Part shown: positions 11,596 through 22,065 of the stretch, one piece after another
Position numbering within the stretch: position 1 is the stretch's first letter
Layout: the number at the start of each line of letters is the position of its first letter
NCBI GenBank assembly: GCA_015501585.1
Contig: JADNRY010000327.1
Location: 1-64,000 of the forward strand
Origin: Rhodocollybia butyracea
Taxonomy: Eukaryota; Basidiomycota; Agaricomycetes; Agaricales; Omphalotaceae
Direction: 5' to 3'
DNA length: 64,000 nt
Notes under the pieces: model-generated
What the model was told of the DNA's origin: nothing
Seen by the model: only the letters and a program-made list of their open reading frames with translations
Databases searched by the model: none
Made by a program: the position numbers and the translations under genes

Positions 11596-12962
11596 AAGGC
11601 GGGAAATTTTTGAATGAATTCGGTGGAGAAGGAAGGAAGAGTTTACACGGCATGGTCCAATAGTTGACCGCCGGATCCAGAAATTAAAAGACTGTAACAG
11701 GTAGCCCGGACAAGGTTCAGTACACATGCATGGCGCAGCTAATGTCACAGACTTACCTGGTTTGAAATCTATTGAGAACATATACGGAAGTCGGTTGGCA
11801 GGTGCTTGAAGTTTCTGATTGCTATTTTGTCCGACCATTGGCGCGCTATCAGTACCAACGCGTTGGGGAGAGCAAAGGAGAGCGCAAGGTGATGGTAGAA
11901 GCGAACGAACGTCGGCAATGCTCGGCAGAGCTGAATGCTGCCGCTTCCTGCCGTTTTAACATGTATATTGGTAAGTTGTGGTCGGTCGTAGACTCGGAGC
12001 CTCCGGCCTTAAGGAGGATACACCAGAATTCTGGCCTAGCCCACAGACAAGGTCCAGAGATCCCGCACCTCTTGCCTCCTCTTGCCCACAGAAGTCCTGA
12101 TTACTCGGCAAAAAAAAGGAGCAGATCTGCAGGATGGACTCGGATCTCAGGGATGGACTCGGTCTAACCAGAACTTGAACCTGGGGTACGGGGAGTACTT
12201 AGTACGTCCACACTCATATTCTGCGAATCTATGTGATAATCTCTACACTATTAGACCGGCTGGTACAACGCTTGTCAAATCCGAATGTGAACTTTACGCG
12301 TAGCACTTTTGTCCGTTAGTACGCCTTTATTTGCGCCACCTACCGCGCGACTGTCTGAGCACCCATTGGACAACACAAACACCCGTCATACACCACGAAA
12401 TGCCATAGCATCATGTATGTGCTCCTGCGGTGCTTGGCCCTCACCAGATCCCCGCCCTCCGCAGAGACTTCCTCGACACAATCGCTCCCATGGCCATGTG
12501 GCTCTGCCATGGGATAGGACATTCTCGGATTCCGAGGTATACTTTTATCTGCAGCAGTTCATTTTCCATTGGACGAGGGTCGTCCCAATGGCCAAGTTTA
12601 TTCATGAGGTAGTGACCAAGCAGTGACATGATGTTGGCGGGGGTTCATGGAGAACAGCTCAGAAGGTGGATACAGAGGAGAGTAGATTAGCTTATGCACA
12701 AACATGTACTTATTGCTCTTTTTCTCCCACAGCCTGAGCGCGTTCAACGTTGCAGTCGACCTTCCCCTTCGCGGATCGAGCTCGCCGCAGCGTGGCTGTT
12801 CCCTTGTGAGACCCCGCCCGATGGCGGAGTCGAGTACAAATCTATCTATCCATCTATCTCATCACGAAAATTATTTGGAGTTTATTGGAGTTTAATTGCT
12901 ATAGGAAGTCATCCAATACAATCTAAACTTGGTCCAAAGGGTCTCCCAATCAATTTGCTTCG
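11596..12962. other. No recognisable gene
   Basis: Several short open frames on both strands lack motifs. A region of (CTAT/CATC)n near 12840-12860 is a degenerate microsatellite. The end is the 3' flank of the secreted-protein gene. Confidence 0.35.
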
Positions 12963-13594
12963 CTAGGATGACCTCGCGCGTCTCGCCTTGCTTTGAATAA
13001 GGTTTTCCGATGATTCGTTGACGATCTGGGGGCCTTTGATAATGGCTATATGCAATAGGCCCGGAGAGCTTGGAACGGGTTGCCAATCTAGCAAAGCACA
13101 TATGAGGAACACATTATAAACCAGATTCGGGAGCAAGCACTCACCCCCTCTTGCTATCCACCCAAAACATGGTAACAAAATAGTGCACTCCGGCACTCCG
13201 GTGATGATGAAATAACCCCATCCCTGCTTGTCCCTCTCTTGTTTAACGTATTTATTCATGTAGAATACCTTGCCAGCCAAAGGCAAGCCAAATAGGTCAC
13301 TGAGTCTTTTCGTGAACAACGTTTTCATCGTCGCTGCTTCTTGAGCAGTGGTAGCAGTTATGACAGGTAGACCCTTGGGTAGACCCGTTTTTCCATCAAG
13401 CCAGGTCACGAAGACTTGAGTAATACTAGGCTGGCAAGACGTCAGTCTTATATTAGGTACTTATCACTTACAGCCTGCAGTTGTGTTGATGAACTTGATG
13501 GCCGCATTGGCCTTGCATCCATTGGGCGAGGGCACACAGCAAGTATCGAACTAGCTATGAGCACGAACAACAAAAGATGCGGGGCAAAGCGCAT
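12963..13594 (-). CDS. Small secreted protein, unknown function
   Basis: Read on the minus strand, the ATG at 13594 opens 'MRFAPHLLLFVLIASSILA', a clear signal peptide (positive start, hydrophobic core, small residues before a likely cut). After 'STQLQA' a phase-0 intron (about 13430-13471) joins in frame to 'PSITQVFVTWLDGKTGLPKG', 'TATTAQEAATMKTLFTKRL' and 'GKVFYMNKYVKQERDKQGWG'. A second intron (about 13085-13147) leads to 'DWQPVPSSPGLLHIAIIKGP' and a basic tail ending at 12963. The mature product is about 150 residues with few cysteines. I do not recognise a family. The consistent splicing and signal peptide support a real gene. It could be an effector-like or wall protein; that is inference. 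Confidence 0.65.
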
Positions 13595-14330
13595 TTTTGA
13601 TGATTGTATCAAGTGATTTCACAGATTGACCAGCAAGCTGTGTATTCGAGTGGGGGAAGGTCTGGGAAGGTGGAGACCGGAAATTTTCCGTACACAAGTT
13701 GCTTTTTATAAGGCCCAAGGTACAATTGGTCACGTATGCTGTGCAGCTGCAGGGCTAGGACTGGAAACCCAAGGGTTGATCGGGGTTGAATTGAAAATAT
13801 CCTTCAAGGCCTTGTGGTCTCAGGTGGTCTCTTGTGGTATGTAGTAGTTCAGACATATCAAAAAAAAAACCCACTCCCCACCTCTCCCCACCTCTCCCAC
13901 TCGGTTTACTCGGTTTTCGGCTGTTTTCGGACACTTCCAGAAAACCGTTTTGCTAGATTCGGGCATATCTAAGTAGATCTGAGTGATTTTGGGCGACCCT
14001 CTGTGATTGTTTTGTGATGCGATGCAGTCAAGGCCGCCGCACACTGCAAGGCGCTGCCCCGCTGCATGTGCTCTAGATGTTGATGTGCTCGTGGTCATCC
14101 GAGGCCTCCTCTTGGGAGAGTAGGAAGTAGCAGTGCATGAAGTCGGTTTTCAGTAGTCGTTTAGGGAATTTAATAATCGGCGGATAACCACCAGCCTCAA
14201 ATTCAAAAATTTAACTTACCCGACTCCTGGCTCCTACCACCTCCTACAACCCTGCTACAACCTAAGCGCCATACTTAGAAGTCACCACTTTAACATTTCC
14301 CATCTATCCATCGACCAAACCCATCCTTTC
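13595..14330. other. No recognisable gene; short C-rich repeat
   Basis: A short run of CCCACCTCT-like units lies at about 13870-13900. The rest up to the DUF7330-like gene shows no coding pattern. Confidence 0.35.
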
Positions 14331-15512
14331 TTCTCAACTTCTCCATCCACCTCGAAAGCCACTCCGACTGACCCAACCGACCCAAACCAAGTAACCTGCA
14401 AATCCTTCCGAGTCCAATCCCAATCCCAATCCCAGTATCACCTTCAATGCCACAAAAGCACTCCTCATGCTCGTCTCCACCTCGAATGCTCCTTCGTATG
14501 TCTTAGGCAACGCAATATCCAATGGCGAACGCGAGGAAAAGGTTTTGAGGTGAAGGTTTTGAGGTGGGGGGTAATAGTGTGTTGTCGGCTGAGGCGGCGC
14601 TGGAAAAGTTACCTCCGTGTTCGAAGGGAGGGGACGAGGTTGGGGCTTACGGCCACGGCTGAGGGATGGTAAGGTCAAGAGGACAGGATTGCAGATGTTA
14701 CGATGGGACTGCGAAGACAAAGAGTAGTTGATAAATGCTGTGCGTACGTGTACGTACCCGTTGGTAGATTACATTTGCAAGTTAGAGAAGCTTTCGAGGC
14801 CAGATATGCGGACCCTTGAATTGGCAGTTGTTAGGAGTTGGCGGCGTTCATTGGATGGGTGTATTGCTTGTCTCGATGTTTATTTTCTGGACACCAAATG
14901 ACTGGAACGAAGAAGTTTAGGACTAGTCCCGAGAGGAGATATCATGTAGAGATGAAGGATTTGAGCACACGTCGTTGACCAATATTCGAACATTTGAGCT
15001 TCGCAGTGAGATGGTACAGAAGTGTACCGTCGGTGCTAGATTATCGAGCTGGTGCGCGAACATGGTCATGGCATGTCTGTTTCGAAGTTTTTGATCTTGA
15101 CCGCGCCGGTTCTTGGTTTTGGAAGAGTAATCGTGACTTTGATTTCCTTTCAAGAGGATTGAGGACGCGACTTGGTCTGCAACTAGAGTCAATAACTCAA
15201 ATAGCAAACTGATTATAACGAACTCACAAGTTTCCCAACCCCGTACTGATTCTCTTTTCCCTGCCTCTTCACGTCGCAAACCTTCACCAATCCCAAAAGA
15301 TCCGACGGGAAACATTCAACAGCCAGTTTTATCGACACGCAATGCACATCCAATTGATCGCTCTGCGTCCGATGAACGGTTCCTGACGATAGATCTCCAC
15401 GAGAAACGAAGAATATCCTATAGCCGAGGTTCCGTAGGGAAAGTAAATTCGGCTTGTTGACTTTTGCAATGATTTCGATGTAAGGATGAAGTAGCTGGTG
15501 GCTAGGAGGCAT
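14331..15512 (-). CDS. DUF7330-like protein (tentative)
   Basis: The minus-strand ATG at 15512 starts 'MPPSHQLLHPYIEI'. The first exon holds 'FFVSRGDLSSGTVH', then 'VHCVSIKLAVECF' and 'VKVCDVKRQGKENQYGVGKL', reminiscent of the R-x-x-G-E-x-G-V-G stretch of agaricomycete DUF7330 proteins. A middle exon has 'HQLDNLAPTVHFCTISL'. The last part has 'SPLDIALPKTYEGAFEVET', like the repeated L-P-x-x-(F/Y)-x-G strands of that family. Function unknown. Exon joins are not certain and the family call rests on pattern memory only. Confidence 0.4.
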
Positions 15513-16024
15513 CGGTATGGAGAGAAAAGCCCTGAGGGATTGGCCAGGTCAGTTGGTCAGTTTGAAGGCTAAGGCCAGCAAAGATATAAAAGATTTCCGT
15601 AGGTGCTCCGGGAAAAAAACTAATTTCTTGGACCGTTCTGTAATGATACTGCGATCTTTTTGAACTGCTAGGATTTCTGTGGATTGGAGTTTGAACCTAG
15701 TCGCGAACTTTGTTACGTTGAACGTTGAACTTGTTAACGATGCCCGCAGCTGTGAAGCCCATCGAACCTAGAAATAATAATCGATGTTTGTAGTGGTCCG
15801 ATGGTGCCGAATAGAAGCGTGATCGATCCGTTCAACCATGGCTTTTAAAGTCAGAACGTGAGCGTGAGCGCTTGAGCGCCAGCTGCAGGTATACGACTGT
15901 GAAGGTGTTTACTTATCCGTATAAGTACAGTAGTACAGTAGGAAGTACAAGACAGTGCACTTTGATATTTCCGTGCATGGGCGTCTACTGAACACAGCTT
16001 CTTCTCCGTTTTTTCTTGTCTTCA
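15513..16024. other. Intergenic, upstream of Ub-RING copy 2
   Basis: No coding pattern. The last 60 bases resemble the sequence just upstream of copy 3 (GGGCG...GAA(C/T)ACAGC(T/C)TCTTCT), so the duplicated unit begins upstream of the start codon. Confidence 0.45.
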
Positions 16025-18629
16025 ATGCTGATCGGAAAAATAAATGTTGTTGTTCAAGGGCCACAAGGATCTGTAGACCTTGGAAATTTCTCCTCGCCAC
16101 TAGAATATGACACGATTGCCAAGTCTCTAGTCGCCAAAGGTTGGGGCTCGGTTTACATTCAACGATTTGTAGCTGACTGTTCCTATCTGATCAAGGGATC
16201 AAACCACCGACGAGTGGCGCGTTTGCGGTCTTGGATAAAGAGGAGTTCCACCTGCGAGTCTCTGGTAGAAAACCGTCAAGCAAGAGTATCATCAACCTGT
16301 GAGTGGCTTGCTGACTCTCTATCTATCCCAACACCAATTTGTGCGACAGTGACCAAACTCTCATTCATCATTATAACACCCATTGTCTTCGCTCTGGTAG
16401 TAGCCCTGATAAACATCGCTCTCCGGACAAGGCGAAAATCCGAAGTGAATCCGTTTGTGTGCATGACGACTTGAACTTCTCTTTCGAGAGGTCAGCCTTT
16501 GCTTTGCCTTCATTTCTAGTCTCACTAATCTAGTCCTGCAGAACGATCCGAGTTCCAGGCAAGTTGTTATAATTATTCTTATGGCCAATCTATGACGTTT
16601 CGTCTAGATAATGGGAAGGAACATCCTCTGCCTCCTGGTTTGGGATCTTTTCAATTATTGTAAAGCAAGCTTTAACTGATGGTATATTATTATTCTGATG
16701 TTTTTGAAAATCAGTAATGTCGCTGACTACGCGGACAAACTCCCTCCTTCTATCGTTGCTCGTGGTGGAGTTTTTATCGTACGCAAATGTCCACGTTCCT
16801 TTCTCTTGCTCCGATCTGATAAAAATACCTCGCACCTATCGTGTTGATAGTCTATGTATCAACGAGAGGCAATGTGGATGAGTTTCCGCAACTCTGGGAC
16901 AGACCGTTACGCCGTGAAGGTATCTGTGGGCAATATCAATGCGTTGACTGGCAGTCCTATTTCCGAGGTGCGCCAAGATGACACTCAAGACTACGTTGTT
17001 CTAGCACCGTCTGGTGGCCAACCGTACGTAGAGATTTGCTGCATTGCATGTCGTGCTGATATTTTTCCTGAACGTCTTAGTGGCTGGTAAGATTGCAACT
17101 ATTTGTCCCCATAAAATCAACATAGCTAAGTCCTCTTCTCCAAAAGGATGGAATCAGTACCTCGCCGGGTGTTGTTCGCCGTTCGCGCTCTCTTTTCTGT
17201 CCATATGCATGGCGTACTTACTTTGAAACATGTAATTTTACAGAATTCGTGGCGATGCCACTGGGAAGTGGATACACTATTGAAGGGCAGTTGACTGGTG
17301 GGGAGGTGTGCACCATCATGATTTAATTGTCTTGATCTTTTATCAACATCATTCCACTAGGATATCGGTGGAGTTCAATTCGATATCTTCAAGCCGTACA
17401 AGCAAACTTTCACCTGTGAACATCTCGGTAAACCACTTGACTTATTCAAGACTCCCGCCAGCTCGGCTTGAAGCAAGGCGATAGCGTTACTATGGAGGAT
17501 TGCCGGTGAGTGCTTCCTATTTCTGAAAATGCACGGACTGATGGTAAAACAGTGACCGCGAGTTGAAGTGCGGAGAGAACCTTTACACTGACCTACTCAA
17601 AATTACTCTACGCATCAACTTTTATACAGGCAAGGACTAATAGCATTCGTAACGTTGGTGGATGGTCTACTGACAGGACCTTGGTAGGCATGCCAATTAT
17701 AATCAAGACAATGACAGGCAAAGAGATCACAATCTTTTGTGAATCGTCAGACACGATTGACAATATTAAAGCAATGATTCAAGACAAGGAAGGTATTCCG
17801 CCTGATCAACAACGACTTATAAACGCAGGCCGGCAACTTGAAGATGGTCGAACCCTTTCTGGTCAGTACGCCTCTGAGTTCAATACCTTGTTTATTAATT
17901 TTTGATTTAGACTACAATATACGTCGCGGCGCGTCCCTTATTCTTGTTCTGCGCCTCGTTGGTGGCGGTTTCTATGGGCCAATGGGTTTTGCAGCTGGGG
18001 GAAGTATCACCCAAAAAATCACCAAAGATCGTTGGCCCATTGCTGCGTACGACCAGACAAATCCCATATGCCTTCAGGTTCATGTATTGAACTCGGTGAT
18101 GTTTTCACTGGTAACTGGGCTCCCGCCTCCCAAGTGTCCTGTCTCCGCCAAGACCTATTTAGAGGCAGGGCTGCCGTGGTTCACCCTTTACGATGAACAG
18201 CCGCTTGCTAACAATACTGCTGGGAGGTCTCGCCTTAGAGACGTAAAGTCGGTTGGGGCGATTGACCTCGTGCGCAAAAAGAAAAGGCAACCTCCGTTGC
18301 AAGGAGCATGTTCTTCCTGTGGATCCAGTATGCCCACCTTCAAGCTTTCTCCATGTGACCACTTGCTCTGTGAAGACTGTGACAGTTGGATGGATTGGAT
18401 GGAGGCTCGCGTCTGCGTGATACAAGGCTGCAAGGCCAAAGTGGAACGGAAGAAGCGGATAAGTGCCCCAATGCCGGAGCCAGGTGAGGAGGATGAAGAC
18501 GGGATTGACGACTTGACAATGGATGAAAGGATTATCGAGTTGAAGAGATGTGCCCAGAGGGGAATCGTGGCTACGTTTCGGCTGAAGAAGTTTTCAGTGT
18601 CGCCGTTGTCGGGCAGAGGATCTACTTAG
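16025..18629 (+). CDS. Ubiquitin-domain / RING-finger fusion protein, copy 2
   Basis: This multi-exon gene starts '[20 protein letters not shown]'. Exons encode '[16 protein letters not shown]', '[16 protein letters not shown]', '[20 protein letters not shown]' and '[16 protein letters not shown]', an N-terminal module I know only from agaricomycete proteins. A ubiquitin domain follows at 17696-17950, keeping I44, K6, K11, K27, K33 and the terminal Gly-Gly ('LVLRLVGG'). K29, K48 and K63 are replaced (M, R, R). A linker leads to a RING-like finger at about 18309-18450: C-x2-C, then C-D-H-x2-C-x2-C, then C-x4-C. The end is acidic ('[10 protein letters not shown]') with a basic tail. RING plus ubiquitin suggests an E3-like role, by inference. 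Relative to copy 3 one base is missing near 17455, breaking the frame before the ubiquitin exon. Confidence 0.8.
17696..17960 (+). other. Ubiquitin domain inside copy 2
   Basis: The segment starts '[15 protein letters not shown]', with the hallmark '[13 protein letters not shown]' and '[12 protein letters not shown]', split by an intron at about 17861-17910. Compared with ubiquitin: K48 to R, K63 to R, K29 to M, R74 to V. K6, K11, K27, K33 and the hydrophobic patch I44 are present. Gly-Gly is followed directly by more protein ('GFYGPMG'), so release would need cleavage. Confidence 0.9.
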
Positions 18630-19092
18630 TGAAATGATTCGTATATGTACAAATAATTTGGATTGTTTCTTGTCTTACAACTTCATAACCTGGGCATGGT
18701 TATTCAAGTTTAGGCTGTGCCGTGATGATTATTGTCACCCCTGGTTCGGGCGTACTTACTCGTTAGGAAGTATCATCATTGATGAGTCCCCAGTACTCTT
18801 ATGAGGCCTCAACAGAGCGTGGGTAAGCTCGTGAAGAGTTTAATACAGTGGCCGGACATATGGCAGCTCTGTGGGTCTGTGCTTCTGTTTTAGATCTAAC
18901 GGAAGGAAGTGAATTACGGTCCAAGATCTGAACGCCGGGTGGCAGCCGAAGCTCCATGGTGCGGCACAAGCACCATGAAATCTTAGTTAGCCGTTTCGGT
19001 GGGAGTGATTTCACATCACCAGGACTGGTTGCCGTGGAATGGGCGCCCATTGAATACAGCCTCTTCTTGTCCTAATCAAGATCAACACGTCC
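18630..19092. other. Spacer between Ub-RING copies 2 and 3
   Basis: It matches the spacers downstream of the other copies (ACTCGTTAGGAAGTAT near 18765-18780). No gene is seen. Confidence 0.5.
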
Positions 19093-21744
19093 ATGGAGTC
19101 CAAACTGGTAAATGTTGTTGTCGAGGGTCCACAAGGAGCTGTAGACCTTGGAAATTTCGTCTCGCCGCTAGAATATAACATGATTGTTGAGTCTCTAGTC
19201 GCCAAAGGTTGGTCATCGGTTTACTAAGTCGTGTATTCAACCATCTGCAGTTGACCTAACCTAATTGATTCAAGGTATCGAACCACCGATAAGCGGCGCG
19301 TTCGTGATCTCGGAAGAAGAAGAGTTCGTCGTGCAAGTCTCCGGCAGCAAGCCGTCAAGCATGAGTATCATCAATCTGTGAGTGGCTTGATGACTCTCCA
19401 TTTATCTCAGCACTCATTCGTGCGACAGCGACCAAACTCTCATTCATCATTATAACACCCACTGCCTTCGTTCTGGTACCAGCACTGGCCCTCAGCATCG
19501 TTCTGTAGACGAGGCGAAAATCCAAAATAATTCAGCTTGTGTACATGGCAACCTGAACTTCTCTTTCGAGAGGTTAGCACTTGTTTTTGTCTTCTACATT
19601 TCCAGTTTCGCTGATCTAGCCCTGAAGAACAATCCGAGTTCCAGGCAGGTTGTTATAAACATCATTATCGCTAATCTATGACGTTTCATCTAGATAATGG
19701 GGCGGAGCATCCTCTGCCTCCTGGTTTGGGACCTTTCCAACTATTGTAAATCACGCCTCGACTGATGATATATCATTGTTCTGATGTTTTTGAAAATCAG
19801 TAATGTTGCCGACTATGCGGACAAGCTTCCTCCATCTGTCGTTGCCCGCGGTGGAGTTTTTATCGTATGCAAATGTCTACATTCCTTTCGTTTGCTCCGA
19901 TCTGACAAAAATATCTCGCACCCATCGTGCTGGTAGTGTATGTATCAACGAGAGGCAATGTGGATGAAATTCTCCAACTGTGGGACAGACCGTTACGCCG
20001 TGAAGGTATCCGTGGGCAATATCAACGCGTTGACAGGCAGTCCTATTTCCGAAGTGCGCGAAGATGGAACCCAAGACTACGTTGCTCTGGCACCACCTGG
20101 TGGGTACGGCCAACCGTGCGTAGAGAATCTGCTGCATTTAATTATACAATGTCGTGTTGACATTTACCTCAACATCTTATTAGGTGGCTGGTAAGAGGAC
20201 AACTGTTTGATTGCAATACAGTATATTTGTGGCTAATACCTCTCCTCCAAAAGGCTGGAATCAGCACCTCACTGGGTGTTGTTCGTCGTTCGTGTTCTCT
20301 TTTCTGTTCATATACATCGCGTACACCTGTTATTTTACAGAATTTGTGGCGATGCCACTGGGAAGCGGATACAACCAGTTGGCTGGTGGAGAGGTGTACA
20401 CCTTCATAATTTGACTGTTCTTGGATATCTATTAACATCATTTCACTAGGATATCCGGGGGATTCAATTTGATATCTTCAAGGGGTACAAGCAAACTTCC
20501 ACCTGTGAACATCTCGGGAAATCACTTGATCTATTCAAAACTCCTCGCCAGCTCAGCTTGAAGGAGGGGGATAGTGTTTGTATGAAAAATCACAAGTGAG
20601 TCCTAGATCTCCATTACTGAAAATGCAAGACTGATAGTAAAACAGCGCTCGTAAGTTGGAGCGTGGAGAGAACTTCTACACAGACGCACATAAAATTACT
20701 CTACGCTTCAAATCTTTGAAAGGCAAGGACTAATAGCATTTTGAATGGCATTAAGGTCAGTCTAATGAAATATTTACAGTTTTCATCAAGACCCCAGTGA
20801 AAAGGGAGACAATTAAAGTTACCTGTGAATTGTCGGACCGAATTGGTGATATCAAACGCAAGGTTAAAGAGCAAGAAGGCATTTCGGTCAATCACCAAAG
20901 AATCATATTTGGGCGCCAGCAACTTGAAGATGGTCTAACCCTTGCTGGTCAGTACTTGTTGCCCCTGAGCTCAACATCTGCTCAACATCTTCGTTTATTA
21001 ACGTTTATATCAGAATACAAAATATCAGACCTGGCTACCCTCTACCTCTTTATGTCCTTCCATGGCGCCGATGGTGGTCAGAATCGGCCAACGAGCTTGG
21101 CAGCCGGGGGAAGTATCACCCAAAAAATCATCAAAGATTATTTGCCCATCACTGCCTATGATCAGACAAATCCCACGCGCCTCCAGGTTTATGTCTTGAA
21201 CTCTGCGATGTTTTCACTGGTAACTGGCCTCCCAACTCCCGAGTGCCCTCTCTCCCCCAATACCTATTTAACCGCAGACCTGCCGTGGTCCGAGCATTAC
21301 GATGAACGCATCTCACCTGCTAACGATACTGCTGGAGAGCATAGCCTTACAGATGTAAAGTCGGTTGGGTCAATTGACCTCATAAACCAGAAGGAAAATC
21401 AACCTCCATTGCAACGAACCTGTCCTTGCTGTGGATCCTGTATGCCTGCCTTCAAGCTTTTTCCATGTGACCACTTGCTATGTGAAGACTGTGCCAGCTG
21501 GATGAATTGGACGGAGACAAGTGTCCAATGTGTGACACAAGGTTGCACGACAAAAGTGGAACGGAAGACGCGCATCAGTGCCCAAATGCCAAAGCCAGGT
21601 GAGGAGGACGAAGATGGGATTGACGATTTGTCAATGGATGAAAGAATTATTGAGTTAAAGAGATGTGCCCAGAGGGGTACTGTGGCTACGTTTCGGTTGA
21701 AGAAGTTTTCAGTGTCACCGTTGTCAGGCAAAGGATCTACCTAA
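19093..21744 (+). CDS. Ubiquitin-domain / RING-finger fusion protein, copy 3
   Basis: Tandem paralogue of the gene at 16025, with the same exon order. It starts 'MESKLVNVVVEGPQGAVDLG', then 'GIEPPISGAFVISEEEEFVV', '[20 protein letters not shown]', '[20 protein letters not shown]' and '[11 protein letters not shown]'. The ubiquitin-like part (20793-21070) is much more diverged: 'EQEGISVNHQRIIFG', 'LEDGLTLAEYKI', with K48 and K63 positions changed and the LRLRGG tail replaced by 'FMSFHGADGG'. The RING is intact ([14 protein letters not shown]-x4-C at about 21419-21560), with the acidic linker and '[17 protein letters not shown]' tail. No frame break was found. It is convergent with the kinase at 22066. 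Confidence 0.8.
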
Positions 21745-22065
21745 TGTCGGCCCAATGGTTCGGACCAATGGACCATATTGAACAATGATTCATACATTGA
21801 ATTATATTTTTTATCTTATGAACCGGTACATGCACACTCAAGCTTAGGTTGTTATGACCCCTGGTTCAAGTATCCAAGTTAGGAATTATTGACTCGGAGA
21901 CCAGAGCTAAGTATTCATTCATTCATTTAATTTGAATCGGGACATAAGTCGAATTTTAAGATACACTGCTATACGTATGAAAACTCTTCGTCTGGGATGT
22001 AAGGTTTCGACGAGCGGACATTCGTGGCGCCTTCCTAAAAACAGTAGAGTTATGTCGAATATTAT
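21745..22065. other. Convergent 3' spacer, Ub-RING copy 3 and kinase
   Basis: Non-coding by eye, with an (ATTC)n run near 21914-21926. Parts match the spacer at 10650-11030. Confidence 0.5.

Noticed and set aside
16274..16450. Membrane-segment-like frame in Ub-RING copy 2 ('[15 protein letters not shown]')
   Set aside because: It lies in intron sequence; the same stretch in copy 3 has a stop and the splice sites skip it.
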